Below are positions 29,655 through 38,748 of a stretch of 62,428 bases of DNA, piece after piece. The notes beneath the pieces are model-generated. The model was given only the letters and a program-made list of their open reading frames with translations. It had not been told where the DNA came from and did no database searches. This DNA comes from an uncultured Aquabacterium sp. (GTDB taxonomy: Bacteria > Pseudomonadota > Gammaproteobacteria > Burkholderiales > Burkholderiaceae_C), in contig NZ_CANBCC010000014.1 of the NCBI RefSeq assembly GCF_947366995.1, positions 1 through 62,428 of the forward strand. The letters are read 5' to 3'. A program made the translations under genes and the position numbers. Position 1 is the stretch's first letter; every line of letters starts with the position of its first letter.

Positions 29655-30191
29655 TCAGTGCATCTGGATGCCGCCAGCGGCCTTGCCCTTGCCGGCGCGG
29701 GCGGGCGGGTTGCACATGCCACACACGAAGTGACGCGAGATCTCGTGCGGGTGGGTGACGAAGTGGCCGCCACACTTGGAGCACTTGGTCATCGTCAGCA
29801 TGCCGTTGTCGACGAACTTCACCAGACGCCAGGCGCGCGTCACAGACAGCAGCGGCTCGAGGTTCTGGGTGGTGGTCTGTTCCAGATAGAGCTGATAGGC
29901 CTTGATCACCACGTCGATCTCGTCCATTTCCGCGGCCTTGTTCAGGTACTCGTGGATGTTCATGAACAGGCTGGCGTGGATGTTGGGCTGCCAGGTCATG
30001 AACCAGTCGGTCGAGAAGGGGAGCTGGCCTTTCGACGGCGACTTGCCCGAGACTTCCTTGTAGAGGCGCAGCAGGCGCTCGTAAGACATGTCGGTTTCCG
30101 ACTCCAGCACTTGCAGGCGTGCACCCAGGTTGATCAGGGTGACGGCGCGCTCGATTTGCTTGGCTTCGGTCAACAGGCTCTTGGTGCGCAT
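29655..30191 (-). CDS. flhC: flagellar master regulator FlhC
   Basis: A 178-residue protein with the FlhC fold. The N-terminus has KQIERAVTLINLGARLQVLE, and the zinc-binding C-terminal Cys pairs are CSKCGG and CGMC (about 137-160). With FlhD it forms the FlhD4C2 complex that activates class II flagellar promoters with sigma-70. It follows flhD by 55 bases in the same transcript. The C-terminal tail (PPARAGKGKAAGG) is basic and variable. Confidence 0.97.
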   Translation of the reverse strand: MRTKSLLTEAKQIERAVTLINLGARLQVLESETDMSYERLLRLYKEVSGKSPSKGQLPFSTDWFMTWQPNIHASLFMNIHEYLNKAAEMDEIDVVIKAYQLYLEQTTTQNLEPLLSVTRAWRLVKFVDNGMLTMTKCSKCGGHFVTHPHEISRHFVCGMCNPPARAGKGKAAGGIQMH

Positions 30192-30246
30192 GGTGGTCTC
30201 TCTCGGTAGGGCGAAAACGGCGGACGCGGGGCGGGCGGCCCGAGGA

Positions 30247-30570
30247 TCAGGCGGCTTCCTGGTGGCGGCCGGCCATCAGGATGGAGGCATGCAGGCGGCT
30301 GACGGCGTCGTTGGCGGCGCCCTTGCCGTGGTTGGTCAGCAGGTTCCACACGAGGTCGTCGTCGACACGCATGCGGCACACCAGGGTGTTGCCCGAAGCG
30401 ATCTTCAGCACCTGGGCCGGGGTCAGCGAGGCCAGGCGGTCGGCCGCTTCTTCCGACAGACCCAGGCGGAACAGGGCCTGCTCGCGGTCCGTGCGGATCA
30501 GGTTCTGAGCCAGCATCAGGTACGAGAGGTTGGTTTCGCGGATTTCGTTCAGGATCTGTTCGTTGGTCAT
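30247..30570 (-). CDS. flhD: flagellar master regulator FlhD
   Basis: A 107-residue FlhD. NEQILNEIRETNLSYLMLAQNLIR is the family N-terminal helix (quoted in part: IRETNLSYLMLAQNLI), followed by FRLGLSEEAADRLASLTPAQVLKIA. The start at MTNEQIL gives the normal length; the longer frame upstream has no family character. First gene of flhDC. Upstream there are palindromes and repeated TTTGTCTG octamers that may carry its control sites. Confidence 0.96.
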   Translation of the reverse strand: MTNEQILNEIRETNLSYLMLAQNLIRTDREQALFRLGLSEEAADRLASLTPAQVLKIASGNTLVCRMRVDDDLVWNLLTNHGKGAANDAVSRLHASILMAGRHQEAA

Positions 30571-30691
30571 GGTGTGCTCCGAGTTCTTGCTGTGCGGTGC
30601 AGTGCGGAACTGCGTTGTCGATGGAGTCATTGTGCAAACAACGGCCAGTTTTCTTGATAGGCGGCTGGCTGTAAGGCCGGTCGGCGGGCGG

Positions 30692-30786
30692 CTACACGGC
30701 GTGTAGGAATTTGTCTGACAGAAGCCCCGAACAGCGGCATCCGTCACGGCCAGACAAAAGGTTGTGAAAACCTGCCTATTTGTCTG
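30692..30786. promoter_or_regulatory. flhDC upstream repeats: CTACAC palindrome and three TTTGTCTG octamers
   Basis: CTACAC-GGC-GTGTAG, a perfect 6-bp-arm palindrome, lies at 30692-30706. TTTGTCTG occurs at 30710-30717 and 30779-30786 and inverted at 30751-30758. AGGTT-N5-AACCT lies at 30759-30773. All are in the 379-bp divergent region between flhD and the metalloprotease gene, about 120-215 bases before the flhD start. The binding proteins are unknown. flhDC promoters are known to integrate many regulators. Confidence 0.4.
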
Positions 30787-30823
30787 TTGATTCACGCCGG
30801 CGGGCGCACGGAGGTGATGCCTG

Positions 30824-30867
30824 CGTGACGGGCGTCACACGTTACGCGTGAAAGGCGGTTCTATGCT
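30824..30867 (+). promoter_or_regulatory. CRP-type site with -10 element for the secreted metalloprotease
   Basis: CGTGA-N6-TCACA at 30824-30839 matches the CRP consensus TGTGA-N6-TCACA at nine of ten positions. A TATGCT -10-like hexamer lies at 30862-30867, so the site centre would be about 42 bases before the predicted start near 30873, the class II CRP position. It could also affect divergent flhDC, a classical CRP target in enterobacteria. Confidence 0.5.
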
Positions 30868-30949
30868 GGGGCGATCAAGGCAACCGCCCGATGACGGCGC
30901 ATCGAGCTGCGCCGCCCCACGAGGTTGCCGTCACACCAGGAGGGCGCCC

Positions 30950-32890
30950 ATGCGCTGGCAGAAAACGGATTTCTTCTCCCTCACGCCCGTGGCGGCCTGG
31001 CTGGCCCTTGGCCTGACCGGCGCTCCGGCGCTCGCAACCGCCTCGCCTTCGCCCGCGGTCGGCATGAAGCTGCAGACCCAGGCCGCGCTCGCGCCCGCCC
31101 GGCTGATGGCCATGCAGCCGGGCGAGGTGGTGAGCATCGATTTTCCGATGGCGGGGCGCCACAGCGTCGTCTTCGAGCACACCACCGCCGGCCGCGGCGG
31201 GCTGCGCTACTGGCACGGCCACCTGGCGGGCCAGGAGCGCGACCGCGTCGTGCTGCAGGAGCTGCCCAATGGCCGACTGGTGGGCGCGCTGCGACACCAG
31301 GGGCAGCTCGTGAGCTTCCGGCAGGAGGCCGACCGGCGCCTGGTGGCCGACCGCGAGGCAGCCCGCATCAGCGGGCAGGCCTGGCGCCTGGGCGAGCGTC
31401 TGGACAAGGGCACTCGGGTGGTCCATGAGAACGTGGCAGCGCTGGTGGACGCCAGCGTGGGCAGCGAGATCGCGCTGCCCCTGCCCGACGGCCGCACCGA
31501 GGTGGCCATCGTGACCGCCAGCGGCCTGGATGCCGATGGCCATCTGCAGATCCAGGCCATCAGCCGCCTGGAAGGCCGTGGCAGCCCGACCGTGGTGACC
31601 GTGGGCAGCGACGCGCTGTTTGCCGCCGTGTTCACGCCCCAGGGCGAATACCAGCTGGTGACCCGCCAGGGCCGCACGCTGATGCTCGACCCGCAGGCCG
31701 CGGGCTTGACCCAGCCCCAGGGCGATGACCACATCCCGGTCACCGACGCGGCGGGTGCCACCCTCGCGGCAGCGCAGTCGACCCGCACCACCACGAAGAC
31801 CACCACCACGACAAAGACCACCACGGTGGCGGGCAGCACCACGACCACGGGCTCGACGGCCTTCGTGCCGCTGGCCGCCGGCACGGTGGACACCACGCTG
31901 ACGCTGTTGATGACCTACAGCCCCAGCTTCGTCAGGCAGTGGGGCACCGAAGCAGCCGCGCGCACGCGCCTGTCCAACATCGTGCAGGTCGCCAACGCGG
32001 CCTACGGCAACAGCGGCACGGGCGTGCGCTTCAAGGTGGTCGGCTGGAAGCTGGTGAACCAGGCCGACGCCACCCCGCAGACCGTGATCTCGGCGCTGCG
32101 CGCAGGCACCGGCGCGTTCGCCGGCATCGGCACGCTGAAGGCCAGCGTGGGCGCGGCCCTGGTGAGCTTCTACGCCCCCTTCAACACCACCACGGCGGCC
32201 TCCAGCACGTGCGGCGTCGCCTATGTGCCCGCCTCGGGCTCGCAGGGGCTGGCGGCCTACCGCACGCAGGCCCCCACGCTGATGTACTCGGCGCTCAATG
32301 ACGGCCAGACCACCAGCAGCTACTGTTCGCTGCTGAGCTTCCCGCACGAACTGGGGCACAACCTGGGCGCCCTGCACGACAAGGCCAACTCCAGCACCTC
32401 CGGCGTGTTCCCCTACAGCTACGGCAAGGGCGTCAGCGGCAGCTTCGGCACGGTCATGTCCTACATCTCGCCGCGGGTGGCGCTGTTCTCGTCGCCGCAG
32501 CTCCAGTGCACCGCCACGGGCGCGGCCTGCGGCACCGACACGGAAAACGTCGTGGCCACCGTGCTGCAGACCAAGTCGGTCGTGGCGGCGCTCGGCAAGC
32601 CGGCGAATGCCGACGTTGCGGTGACCGGCGCCACCATGGTGGCTGGCGCGCTGCGCACGGCGACGGGCGGGGCGTACACCGGCGCCACCACCATCGGCAC
32701 CAGCACGCCGGGCGTCACCTGCACAACGGGCACCACCGGGCTCTATGTGTGTCGCGTGCCCAACGGCACGGCGTCGATCACTGTCGCGGTGAAGGCCGTT
32801 GGCAAGACCGTCAGCCCCTCGGTGGCCACCTTCGCGGTCAGCCCGGTGGCCGAACGCCCCGTTGCCGGCACCACTTTTTACGTGCGTTGA
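30950..32890 (+). CDS. secreted reprolysin-like zinc metalloprotease
   Basis: A 646-residue exported protein with a signal peptide (AAWLALGLTGAPALA) and a roughly 250-residue N-terminal region that may be a propeptide. A Thr-rich linker (about 277-304) consists of Thr runs broken by Lys. The metzincin catalytic domain has HELGHNLGALHD (His466, Glu467, His470, His476, Asp477) and a Met-turn TVMSY. A C-terminal Thr/Ala/Val-rich domain of about 80 residues follows. The HExxHxxGxxHD pattern fits the reprolysin/M12B-like clan. The start was chosen for the CAGGAGGG 7 bases upstream. Probably secreted by type II or a similar route. Confidence 0.85.
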   Translation: MRWQKTDFFSLTPVAAWLALGLTGAPALATASPSPAVGMKLQTQAALAPARLMAMQPGEVVSIDFPMAGRHSVVFEHTTAGRGGLRYWHGHLAGQERDRVVLQELPNGRLVGALRHQGQLVSFRQEADRRLVADREAARISGQAWRLGERLDKGTRVVHENVAALVDASVGSEIALPLPDGRTEVAIVTASGLDADGHLQIQAISRLEGRGSPTVVTVGSDALFAAVFTPQGEYQLVTRQGRTLMLDPQAAGLTQPQGDDHIPVTDAAGATLAAAQSTRTTTKTTTTTKTTTVAGSTTTTGSTAFVPLAAGTVDTTLTLLMTYSPSFVRQWGTEAAARTRLSNIVQVANAAYGNSGTGVRFKVVGWKLVNQADATPQTVISALRAGTGAFAGIGTLKASVGAALVSFYAPFNTTTAASSTCGVAYVPASGSQGLAAYRTQAPTLMYSALNDGQTTSSYCSLLSFPHELGHNLGALHDKANSSTSGVFPYSYGKGVSGSFGTVMSYISPRVALFSSPQLQCTATGAACGTDTENVVATVLQTKSVVAALGKPANADVAVTGATMVAGALRTATGGAYTGATTIGTSTPGVTCTTGTTGLYVCRVPNGTASITVAVKAVGKTVSPSVATFAVSPVAERPVAGTTFYVR

Positions 32891-32983
32891 GGAGGAAGTT
32901 GGCGCTCACTCACGACGACATCGCCGCTTGGTGACCCCCGGGGCAGGCCTTGGGGGTTTACAGCAAGTGAAATGCCCTGCTTG

Positions 32984-33020
32984 ATAGCTGTTGGCAATGG
33001 AGTGAATTTGTTCAATCAAT
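32984..33020 (+). promoter_or_regulatory. candidate OxyR operator upstream of ahpC
   Basis: Four tetranucleotides spaced by seven bases each, ATAG-N7-CAAT-N7-ATTT-N7-CAAT, fit the OxyR pattern ATAG-N7-CTAT-N7-ATAG-N7-CTAT in spacing and in most positions. It ends where the -35 of a promoter with -10 TAAGAT (33044-33049) would begin; that -35 is poor, as usual for OxyR-activated promoters. ahpC is a classical OxyR target. No oxyR gene is in the window. Confidence 0.45.
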
Positions 33021-33090
33021 TCGCTTTATGGGGCGGGCTGGCCTAAGATTCACTTCGTTGTTCATCACAACCCAAACCAAGGAACCAGTC

Positions 33091-33666
33091 ATGAGCCTGA
33101 TCAACACGCAAGTCCAGCCTTTCAAGACCACCGCTTTCGTCAACCGTGGCGACAAGGGTGAATTCATCGAAGTCAGCGACGAAAGCCTGAAGGGCAAGTG
33201 GTCCGTCCTGATCTTCATGCCGGCCGCCTTCACCTTCAACTGCCCGACCGAAATCGAAGACGCCGCCAACAACTACGCCGAGTTCCAGAAGGCCGGTGCC
33301 GAGGTCTACATCGTGACCACCGACACCCACTTCTCGCACAAGGTGTGGCACGAGACCTCGGAAGCCGTCGGCAAGGCCAAGTTCCCCCTGATCGGCGACC
33401 CGACCCACCAGCTGACCAACGCCTTCGGCGTGCACATCCCGGAAGAAGGCCTGGCGCTGCGCGGCACCTTCATCATCAACCCCGAAGGTCAGATCAAGAC
33501 GATGGAAGTTCACTCGAACGAAATCGCCCGTGACGTGTCGGAAACCCTGCGCAAGCTGAAGGCTGCCCAGTTCACCGCTGCCAACCCCGGCCAGGTCTGC
33601 CCGGCCAAGTGGAAGGAAGGCGCCAAGACCCTGACGCCGTCGCTGGACCTGGTCGGCAAGATCTGA
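33091..33666 (+). CDS. ahpC: alkyl hydroperoxide reductase, peroxiredoxin subunit
   Basis: A 191-residue 2-Cys peroxiredoxin. The peroxidatic Cys51 is in FTFNCPTE and the resolving Cys170 in VCPAKW; the 119-residue separation is the same as in E. coli AhpC. The N-terminus MSLINTQVQPFKTTAF and the SHKVWHETS stretch are family signatures. It reduces H2O2 and organic peroxides and is re-reduced by AhpF, encoded 194 bases downstream. The region between the two genes shows no terminator that I can identify. Confidence 0.97.
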   Translation: MSLINTQVQPFKTTAFVNRGDKGEFIEVSDESLKGKWSVLIFMPAAFTFNCPTEIEDAANNYAEFQKAGAEVYIVTTDTHFSHKVWHETSEAVGKAKFPLIGDPTHQLTNAFGVHIPEEGLALRGTFIINPEGQIKTMEVHSNEIARDVSETLRKLKAAQFTAANPGQVCPAKWKEGAKTLTPSLDLVGKI

Positions 33667-33860
33667 TCGACCTGACGTCAGACACCTTGTTTGACCTGTG
33701 AGAAGGCGCGCCCTTCCCACATTGCTGACACTGCCTACCCTGCGGGCCCACGAGGCCGGCCGGGGTGGTGCAGTGCAGCCTGCTCGCTGGCCTCAACCCT
33801 TGACGCAGTACAGGAGGCCGGTTTTCACAGTCGCTTGACACCGAATTCACTCAGAAAAGG

Positions 33861-35429
33861 ATGACCACCATGCTGGACGACAGCCTCAAAGCCCAACTCG
33901 GCGCCTACCTGGAGCGCGTACAACAGCCGTTCGAGATCGTGGCCTCCCTGAGCGACAGTGAAAACTCCCGCGAGATGCTCGAGCTGCTGCAGACGATCCA
34001 AGGTCTGCGCGCCGACAAGATCACCCTGAAGACCGACGGGCAGGACGCCCGCAAGCCTTCGTTCACGCTGCAGCGCGTGGGCAGCGGCACCAGCCTGCGC
34101 TTTGCCGGCCTGCCGCTGGGCCACGAGTTCACCTCGCTGGTGCTGGCGCTGCTGTGGACGGGCGGTCATCCCCCGAAGGAAGAAGCCGAGACGCTGGACA
34201 ACATCCGCGCCCTGGACGGCGACTTCAACTTCGAGGTCTACATGTCCCTGAGCTGCCACAACTGCCCGGACGTGGTGCAGGCGCTGTCGCTCATGGCCAT
34301 CCTGAACCCGAAGGTCAAGACGACGGTCATCGAAGGCGGCGCCTTCCAGGAAGAGGTCGAGAAGCGCGAGATCATGGCGGTGCCCATGGTCTTCCTCAAC
34401 GGCCAGGTGTTCGCCTCGGGCAAGATGTCGGTGGCCGAGATCGTGGCCAAGCTCGACACCAACTCGGCTGCCAAGGAAGCCGCCAAGATCGACGCCAAGG
34501 CGCCGTACGACGTGCTGATCGTGGGCGGTGGCCCTGCCGGTGCAGCCGCGGGTGTGTACGCAGCCCGCAAGGGCATCCGCACCGGCATCGCCGCCGAACG
34601 GTTTGGCGGGCAGGTGAACGACACGCTGGCCATCGAGAACTACATCTCGGTGCTGGAAACCGACGGGCCGAAGCTGGCTGCCGCGCTGGAAGCCCACGCC
34701 AAGGCGTACGACGTCGACATCATGAACCTGCAGAAGGCCGCGCAGATCATCCCGGCCGAGCAGCCCGGTGGCCTGATCCAGGTGAAGATGGAAAACGGCG
34801 GCACGCTCAAGGCGAAGACCGTGATCCTGTCGACCGGTGCGCGCTGGAGGAATGTGAATGTGCCCGGCGAAGCCGAGTACAAGAACAAGGGCGTGGCCTA
34901 CTGCCCGCACTGTGACGGCCCGCTGTTCAAGGGCAAGCGCACGGCCGTGATCGGCGGCGGCAACTCGGGTGTCGAGGCCGCCATCGACCTGGCGGGCATC
35001 GTGGCCCACGTGACGCTGATCGAGTTTGCCGACACGCTCAAGGCCGACGCCGTGCTGGTCAACAAGCTCAAGAGCCTGCCGAACGTGACCATCTACACCA
35101 ACGCGCAGACGACCGAGATCACCGGCGCAGAGGGCAAGGTCAATGGCCTGAAGTACAAGGACCGCGCCACGGGTGAAGAGCACACGGTGCCGCTGGAAGG
35201 CGTGTTCGTGCAGATCGGCCTGGTGCCCAACACCGAGTTCCTGCGCGGCACGGTCGAGTTGAGCAAGTTCGGCGAGATCATCGTCGACGCCAAGGGCCAC
35301 ACCAACGTGCCGGGCGTGTTCGCGGCCGGCGACTGCACCACGGTGCCGTACAAGCAGATCGTGATCGCGGCCGGGGCCGGTGCCACCGCGGCGTTGAGCG
35401 CCTTCGACCACCTGATCCGCCAGGGTTGA
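33861..35429 (+). CDS. ahpF: alkyl hydroperoxide reductase subunit F
   Basis: A 522-residue flavoprotein disulfide reductase. The N-terminal thioredoxin-like domain has its redox pair in SCHNCPD (Cys132, Cys135). FAD-binding [17 protein letters not shown] begins near 217, the CPHC active site is at about 348-351, and a [17 protein letters not shown]-binding motif and C-terminal [16 protein letters not shown] follow. It passes electrons from NADH to AhpC. An AAAGG ribosome site immediately precedes MTTMLDD; the second Met three codons on is an alternative start. Confidence 0.97.
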   Translation: MTTMLDDSLKAQLGAYLERVQQPFEIVASLSDSENSREMLELLQTIQGLRADKITLKTDGQDARKPSFTLQRVGSGTSLRFAGLPLGHEFTSLVLALLWTGGHPPKEEAETLDNIRALDGDFNFEVYMSLSCHNCPDVVQALSLMAILNPKVKTTVIEGGAFQEEVEKREIMAVPMVFLNGQVFASGKMSVAEIVAKLDTNSAAKEAAKIDAKAPYDVLIVGGGPAGAAAGVYAARKGIRTGIAAERFGGQVNDTLAIENYISVLETDGPKLAAALEAHAKAYDVDIMNLQKAAQIIPAEQPGGLIQVKMENGGTLKAKTVILSTGARWRNVNVPGEAEYKNKGVAYCPHCDGPLFKGKRTAVIGGGNSGVEAAIDLAGIVAHVTLIEFADTLKADAVLVNKLKSLPNVTIYTNAQTTEITGAEGKVNGLKYKDRATGEEHTVPLEGVFVQIGLVPNTEFLRGTVELSKFGEIIVDAKGHTNVPGVFAAGDCTTVPYKQIVIAAGAGATAALSAFDHLIRQG

Positions 35430-35462
35430 ACGATGACAGCTTGAACCGGTTGGTTCCTTGAG

Positions 35463-35498
35463 AGGCCTGTTTCCGCAAGGGAGCAGGCCTTTTTTTTG
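35463..35498 (+). terminator. Rho-independent terminator of ahpF
   Basis: 7-bp stem AGGCCTG/CAGGCCT, continued by a TTTCC/GGGAG inner helix closed by a GCAA tetraloop, then eight T. It lies 34 bases after the ahpF stop. Confidence 0.92.
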
Positions 35499-35571
35499 TT
35501 CGGCCCTCCTGCGCTGTCAACCACGGCATTCCCCAGCCCGCGGTCGGGGGGCGAGGTCGCATCATCGCCCC

Positions 35572-36504
35572 ATGCCCTCGAACGCCGTGCCCCTGCCCTC
35601 CTCCCTCCGCGTGCTCGAACGCGGCTGGCTGTCCTCCAACCAGATCCTGCTGTTCGACGACGACGGCGCCACCGTCGTCGACACCGGCTACGTGACGGAA
35701 GTGGAGGACACGCTGCGCTTGATCGACGAGGCCCTGGCCGGCCGGCGGCTCAAGCGCATCGTCAACACCCACCTGCATTCCGACCACGCCGGCGGCAACG
35801 CGGCGCTGCAGGCCCGACACGACTGCGTGACGTGGATTCCGCCTGGCGAGAGCGAGGCGGCCGCCGCGTGGGACGAAGACCGTCTGAGTTACCGCCCCAC
35901 CAGCCAGCAATGCCCGCGCTTCCGGTTCGATGCGCTGGTGCACCCGCACCAGACGCTGCACCTGGGCGGCGAGGATTGGACCGTGCTGCCCGCCCAGGGC
36001 CACGACGAGGCCATGGTGATGCTGTGGTGCGCGCGTCAGGGCATCCTGGTATCGGCCGATGCGCTGTGGGAAAAGGGCTTCGGCGTGATCTTTCCCGAGC
36101 TGGTGGGCGAGGCGGGCTTCGAGGCCCAGGCGGCCACGCTGGCGCTGATCGCCGACCTGGCGCCGCGTGTCGTGATCCCAGGCCATGGTGCGCCGTTTAC
36201 GGCAGTGCAGCCAGCGCTCGAAGCGGCGCGGGCGCGCTTGCAGTGGTTGCGCAACGAGCCCGTGAAGCACGGGGAGTACGCACTGAAGGTGCTGGTGTCG
36301 TTCAAGCTGATGGAGGCTCAGTCGCTGAGCCAGCCGGCCGTCGAAGCGATCGTGCAGGCCGCCTTTGATCGGCAGCCTGCCCTGGCCGCGCTGTATGCTG
36401 GCCGCGAGGTGGCTGCGGTGGCCCGCGACGTGGTGACGCAACTGGCGCGCAGCGGCGCCGTGCAGATCCGCCTGGACGGCGGCATCGACGCGCCGGCGCG
36501 CTGA
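35572..36504 (+). CDS. metallo-beta-lactamase-fold hydrolase
   Basis: A 310-residue MBL-fold protein. The zinc motif THLHSDHAGG lies near residues 64-73, and GHDEAMVMLW, VSADALWEKGFGV and VIPGHG are the later metal-ligand motifs. The C-terminal helical domain (about 220-300) is of the type seen in RNase Z/lactonase-unrelated, LACTB2-like members. Substrate is not predictable; thioesters and lactones are common in this group. Monocistronic, between the ahpF terminator and convergent alkB. Confidence 0.82.
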   Translation: MPSNAVPLPSSLRVLERGWLSSNQILLFDDDGATVVDTGYVTEVEDTLRLIDEALAGRRLKRIVNTHLHSDHAGGNAALQARHDCVTWIPPGESEAAAAWDEDRLSYRPTSQQCPRFRFDALVHPHQTLHLGGEDWTVLPAQGHDEAMVMLWCARQGILVSADALWEKGFGVIFPELVGEAGFEAQAATLALIADLAPRVVIPGHGAPFTAVQPALEAARARLQWLRNEPVKHGEYALKVLVSFKLMEAQSLSQPAVEAIVQAAFDRQPALAALYAGREVAAVARDVVTQLARSGAVQIRLDGGIDAPAR

Positions 36505-36522
36505 CGCTGCACGCCTGGCTGC

Positions 36523-37209
36523 TCACCCCGCGCGCCGGAACGTGAGGTTGATCCGGTCGGGCCCGAAAGCCGGGTGGTGCGCTGCCTTGATCGGGCGCAC
36601 ACCGTGAAAGCGCAGCCGCGCGGGGCCGCCCCACACCAGCACATCGCCGTGCCACAGCGGGATGGGTTGCGTGCCACCCGCCCGCGCCAGTCCGCCCAGC
36701 AGGAAGGTGGCCGGCACGCCGAGTGAGACCGACACGATGGGCGCGCTGAAATCGCGTTCATTGCGGTCCTGGTGAAGCGACAGGCGCGTGCCCGGCACAT
36801 AGCGATTCACCAGGCAGGCATCCGGCTCGAATCCCGGAAACCCGGCGGCATCGGCGGCGGAGCGCGCCAGCGCCAGAAACGCATCCGGCATCGGGGGCCA
36901 GGGCGCATCGCACAGCGGGTCGAGCGGGATGTAGCGGTAGCCGCGCCGGTCACTGACCCAGCCGAGGGCCCCCGTGTTCGTCATGGCCACCTGCATGGTC
37001 TGGCCGCCGGGGGTCTGCATCTGGCGCCACGGCGCGGCGGCGACCACGTCGGCCACCCCGGCCAGCACGGCCGCCTGGTCGATCAGGGCATGGCCGGGCA
37101 GCAGCACCACGCCATCAGCCAGGGCCATCCGCGCGGGCCGTGTCGGTGGCCCTGCCTCGGCGACGGTGCCAAACAGGTCGGCCTGCTGCGCGGGCGTGGG
37201 GTCGGGCAT
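36523..37209 (-). CDS. alkB: DNA oxidative demethylase AlkB
   Basis: A 228-residue Fe(II)/2-oxoglutarate dioxygenase of the AlkB family. The iron ligands are HQD in LSLHQDRNE and the distal His in LRFHGVRP; the 2-oxoglutarate-binding DRINLTFR is at the C-terminus. MPDAFLALARSAADAAGF and CLVNRYVPGTRLS are AlkB features. It removes methyl lesions such as 1-meA and 3-meC from DNA. The start is one base after the pepD stop, so the two are probably co-transcribed, though their functions are unrelated. Confidence 0.93.
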   Translation of the reverse strand: MPDPTPAQQADLFGTVAEAGPPTRPARMALADGVVLLPGHALIDQAAVLAGVADVVAAAPWRQMQTPGGQTMQVAMTNTGALGWVSDRRGYRYIPLDPLCDAPWPPMPDAFLALARSAADAAGFPGFEPDACLVNRYVPGTRLSLHQDRNERDFSAPIVSVSLGVPATFLLGGLARAGGTQPIPLWHGDVLVWGGPARLRFHGVRPIKAAHHPAFGPDRINLTFRRAG

Positions 37210-37210
37210 G

Positions 37211-38716
37211 TCAGCCCCGCAGCGTGGCGGCCTCGGCCAGGATGGCGAGCAGCAGCGCATGACACTGCCCCACCGAGGCGATGTCCACGCGTTCGCCCGG
37301 GGCGTGTGCCCCGCGGATCGTCGGCCCGAACGAGACGATGTCCATGCCCGGGTGTTTGGCGGCCAGGATGCCGCACTCCAGGCCGGCGTGGATCACCTGC
37401 ACGCGGGCGGGTGCGCCCTCGCGCGCGGCATACACCCGCTGACACAGCGCCAGCAGCGGCGAGGCCGGGTTCGGCGTCCAGCCCGGGTAGTGGCCGTCGA
37501 TCTGCACCGTGGTGCCGCTCAGGTTGAACAGGCTGGCAATCTCTTCGGCCAGCGCCAGGCTGCCGCTGTCACGCAGCGAGCGGACCATGAAGTTCGCCTG
37601 CCCGCCTTCGGGGGTCAGGCCCACCACACCGAGGTTGTTGGAGGTCTCGACCACCCCCGGCACCTGGCGGCTCATGCGCCGCACGCCGTGGGGGGCTGCG
37701 TGCAGGCTGGCGAGCCACACGGCCTGCTCGGCCGGCGCCATCACGTAGCCGGGCAGCGGGGCCGGTGTGGGCTCGGCGGTCAGGCTCAGGCCCGACTCGA
37801 TGCCCGTCAGTTCATCGGTTAGCAGGCCGGCCCAGCGCGCCAGTGCAGCGTGCAGGGCATCCGCCTGGTCTGGCGGCAATGCCACCGTGGCAAACGCCTC
37901 GCGCGGCAGCGCATTGCGGGCGGTGCCCCCGCGCAGGCTCACCAGCTGCACCGGCAGCGTGGCGCACAGGTCCCGCAGCACGCGCACCAACAGCTTGATG
38001 GCGTTGCCGCGCTCTTCATGGATGTCGACGCCGGAGTGGCCGCCGCGCAGGCCGCGCAGGGCCAGGTCGAACACCGCGAGGTGCGCCGGCCGCAGCACGG
38101 GCGCCGCATGGCGGCTGACGTTCACGTCCACTCCGCCTGCGCAGCCCAGGTAGAACTCGCCCCATTCCTCGGTGTCGAGGTTGAGCATCAACCGCCCTGT
38201 CAGCGCCCCGGCCGCCAGCCCATGCGCACCGCCCATGCCGGCTTCCTCGTCCACGGTGAACAGCGCTTCCAGCGGCCCGTGCACGGCGGTGGCGTCTTCC
38301 AGCACCGCCAGCATCATCGCCACCCCCATGCCGTTGTCGGCACCCAGCGTCGTGCCCTCGGCCACCAGCCAGCCATCGCGCTGCACCGGCACGATCGGGT
38401 CCTGAAAGAAGTCGTGCCCGCTGTCGCTGTTCTTCTGCGTGACCATGTCGAGATGGGCCTGCAGCACCACGCCCGGCGCCGCCTCGTGGCCCGGCGAGGC
38501 CGGCTTGCGGATCAGCAGGTTGCCCGCCGCGTCCACCTCGTTGGACAGGCCCCGCGCGGTGGCCCAGTCGATGAGATGCGCGCGCAGTGCCGCCTCGTGC
38601 TTGGAGGGGCGGGGGATGCGGCACAGCGTGGCGAAGTGGGCCCAGACCAAGGCCGGTTCCAGGCCGGCAAACGGGGCAGACAGGTCAGGCGTGGACAGAG
38701 GTGCGGCGGCAGACAT
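37211..38716 (-). CDS. pepD: cytosolic aminoacyl-histidine dipeptidase (peptidase M20C)
   Basis: A 501-residue M20-type di-zinc dipeptidase. Metal and catalytic motifs are LQAHLDMV, TLGADNGMGV, TVDEEAGMGG, LNLDTEEWGE and the C-terminal AGLECGIL. GGHSGVDIHEERGNAIKLL marks the lid/dimer domain. Length and motifs match PepD, which cleaves Xaa-His and other dipeptides. The start MSAAAPL fits the family; an extended frame reads far upstream only as a shadow. Confidence 0.93.
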   Translation of the reverse strand: MSAAAPLSTPDLSAPFAGLEPALVWAHFATLCRIPRPSKHEAALRAHLIDWATARGLSNEVDAAGNLLIRKPASPGHEAAPGVVLQAHLDMVTQKNSDSGHDFFQDPIVPVQRDGWLVAEGTTLGADNGMGVAMMLAVLEDATAVHGPLEALFTVDEEAGMGGAHGLAAGALTGRLMLNLDTEEWGEFYLGCAGGVDVNVSRHAAPVLRPAHLAVFDLALRGLRGGHSGVDIHEERGNAIKLLVRVLRDLCATLPVQLVSLRGGTARNALPREAFATVALPPDQADALHAALARWAGLLTDELTGIESGLSLTAEPTPAPLPGYVMAPAEQAVWLASLHAAPHGVRRMSRQVPGVVETSNNLGVVGLTPEGGQANFMVRSLRDSGSLALAEEIASLFNLSGTTVQIDGHYPGWTPNPASPLLALCQRVYAAREGAPARVQVIHAGLECGILAAKHPGMDIVSFGPTIRGAHAPGERVDIASVGQCHALLLAILAEAATLRG

Positions 38717-38748
38717 GGCAAGCGTGTGCGCCGCAGACGGGCGCGTCG

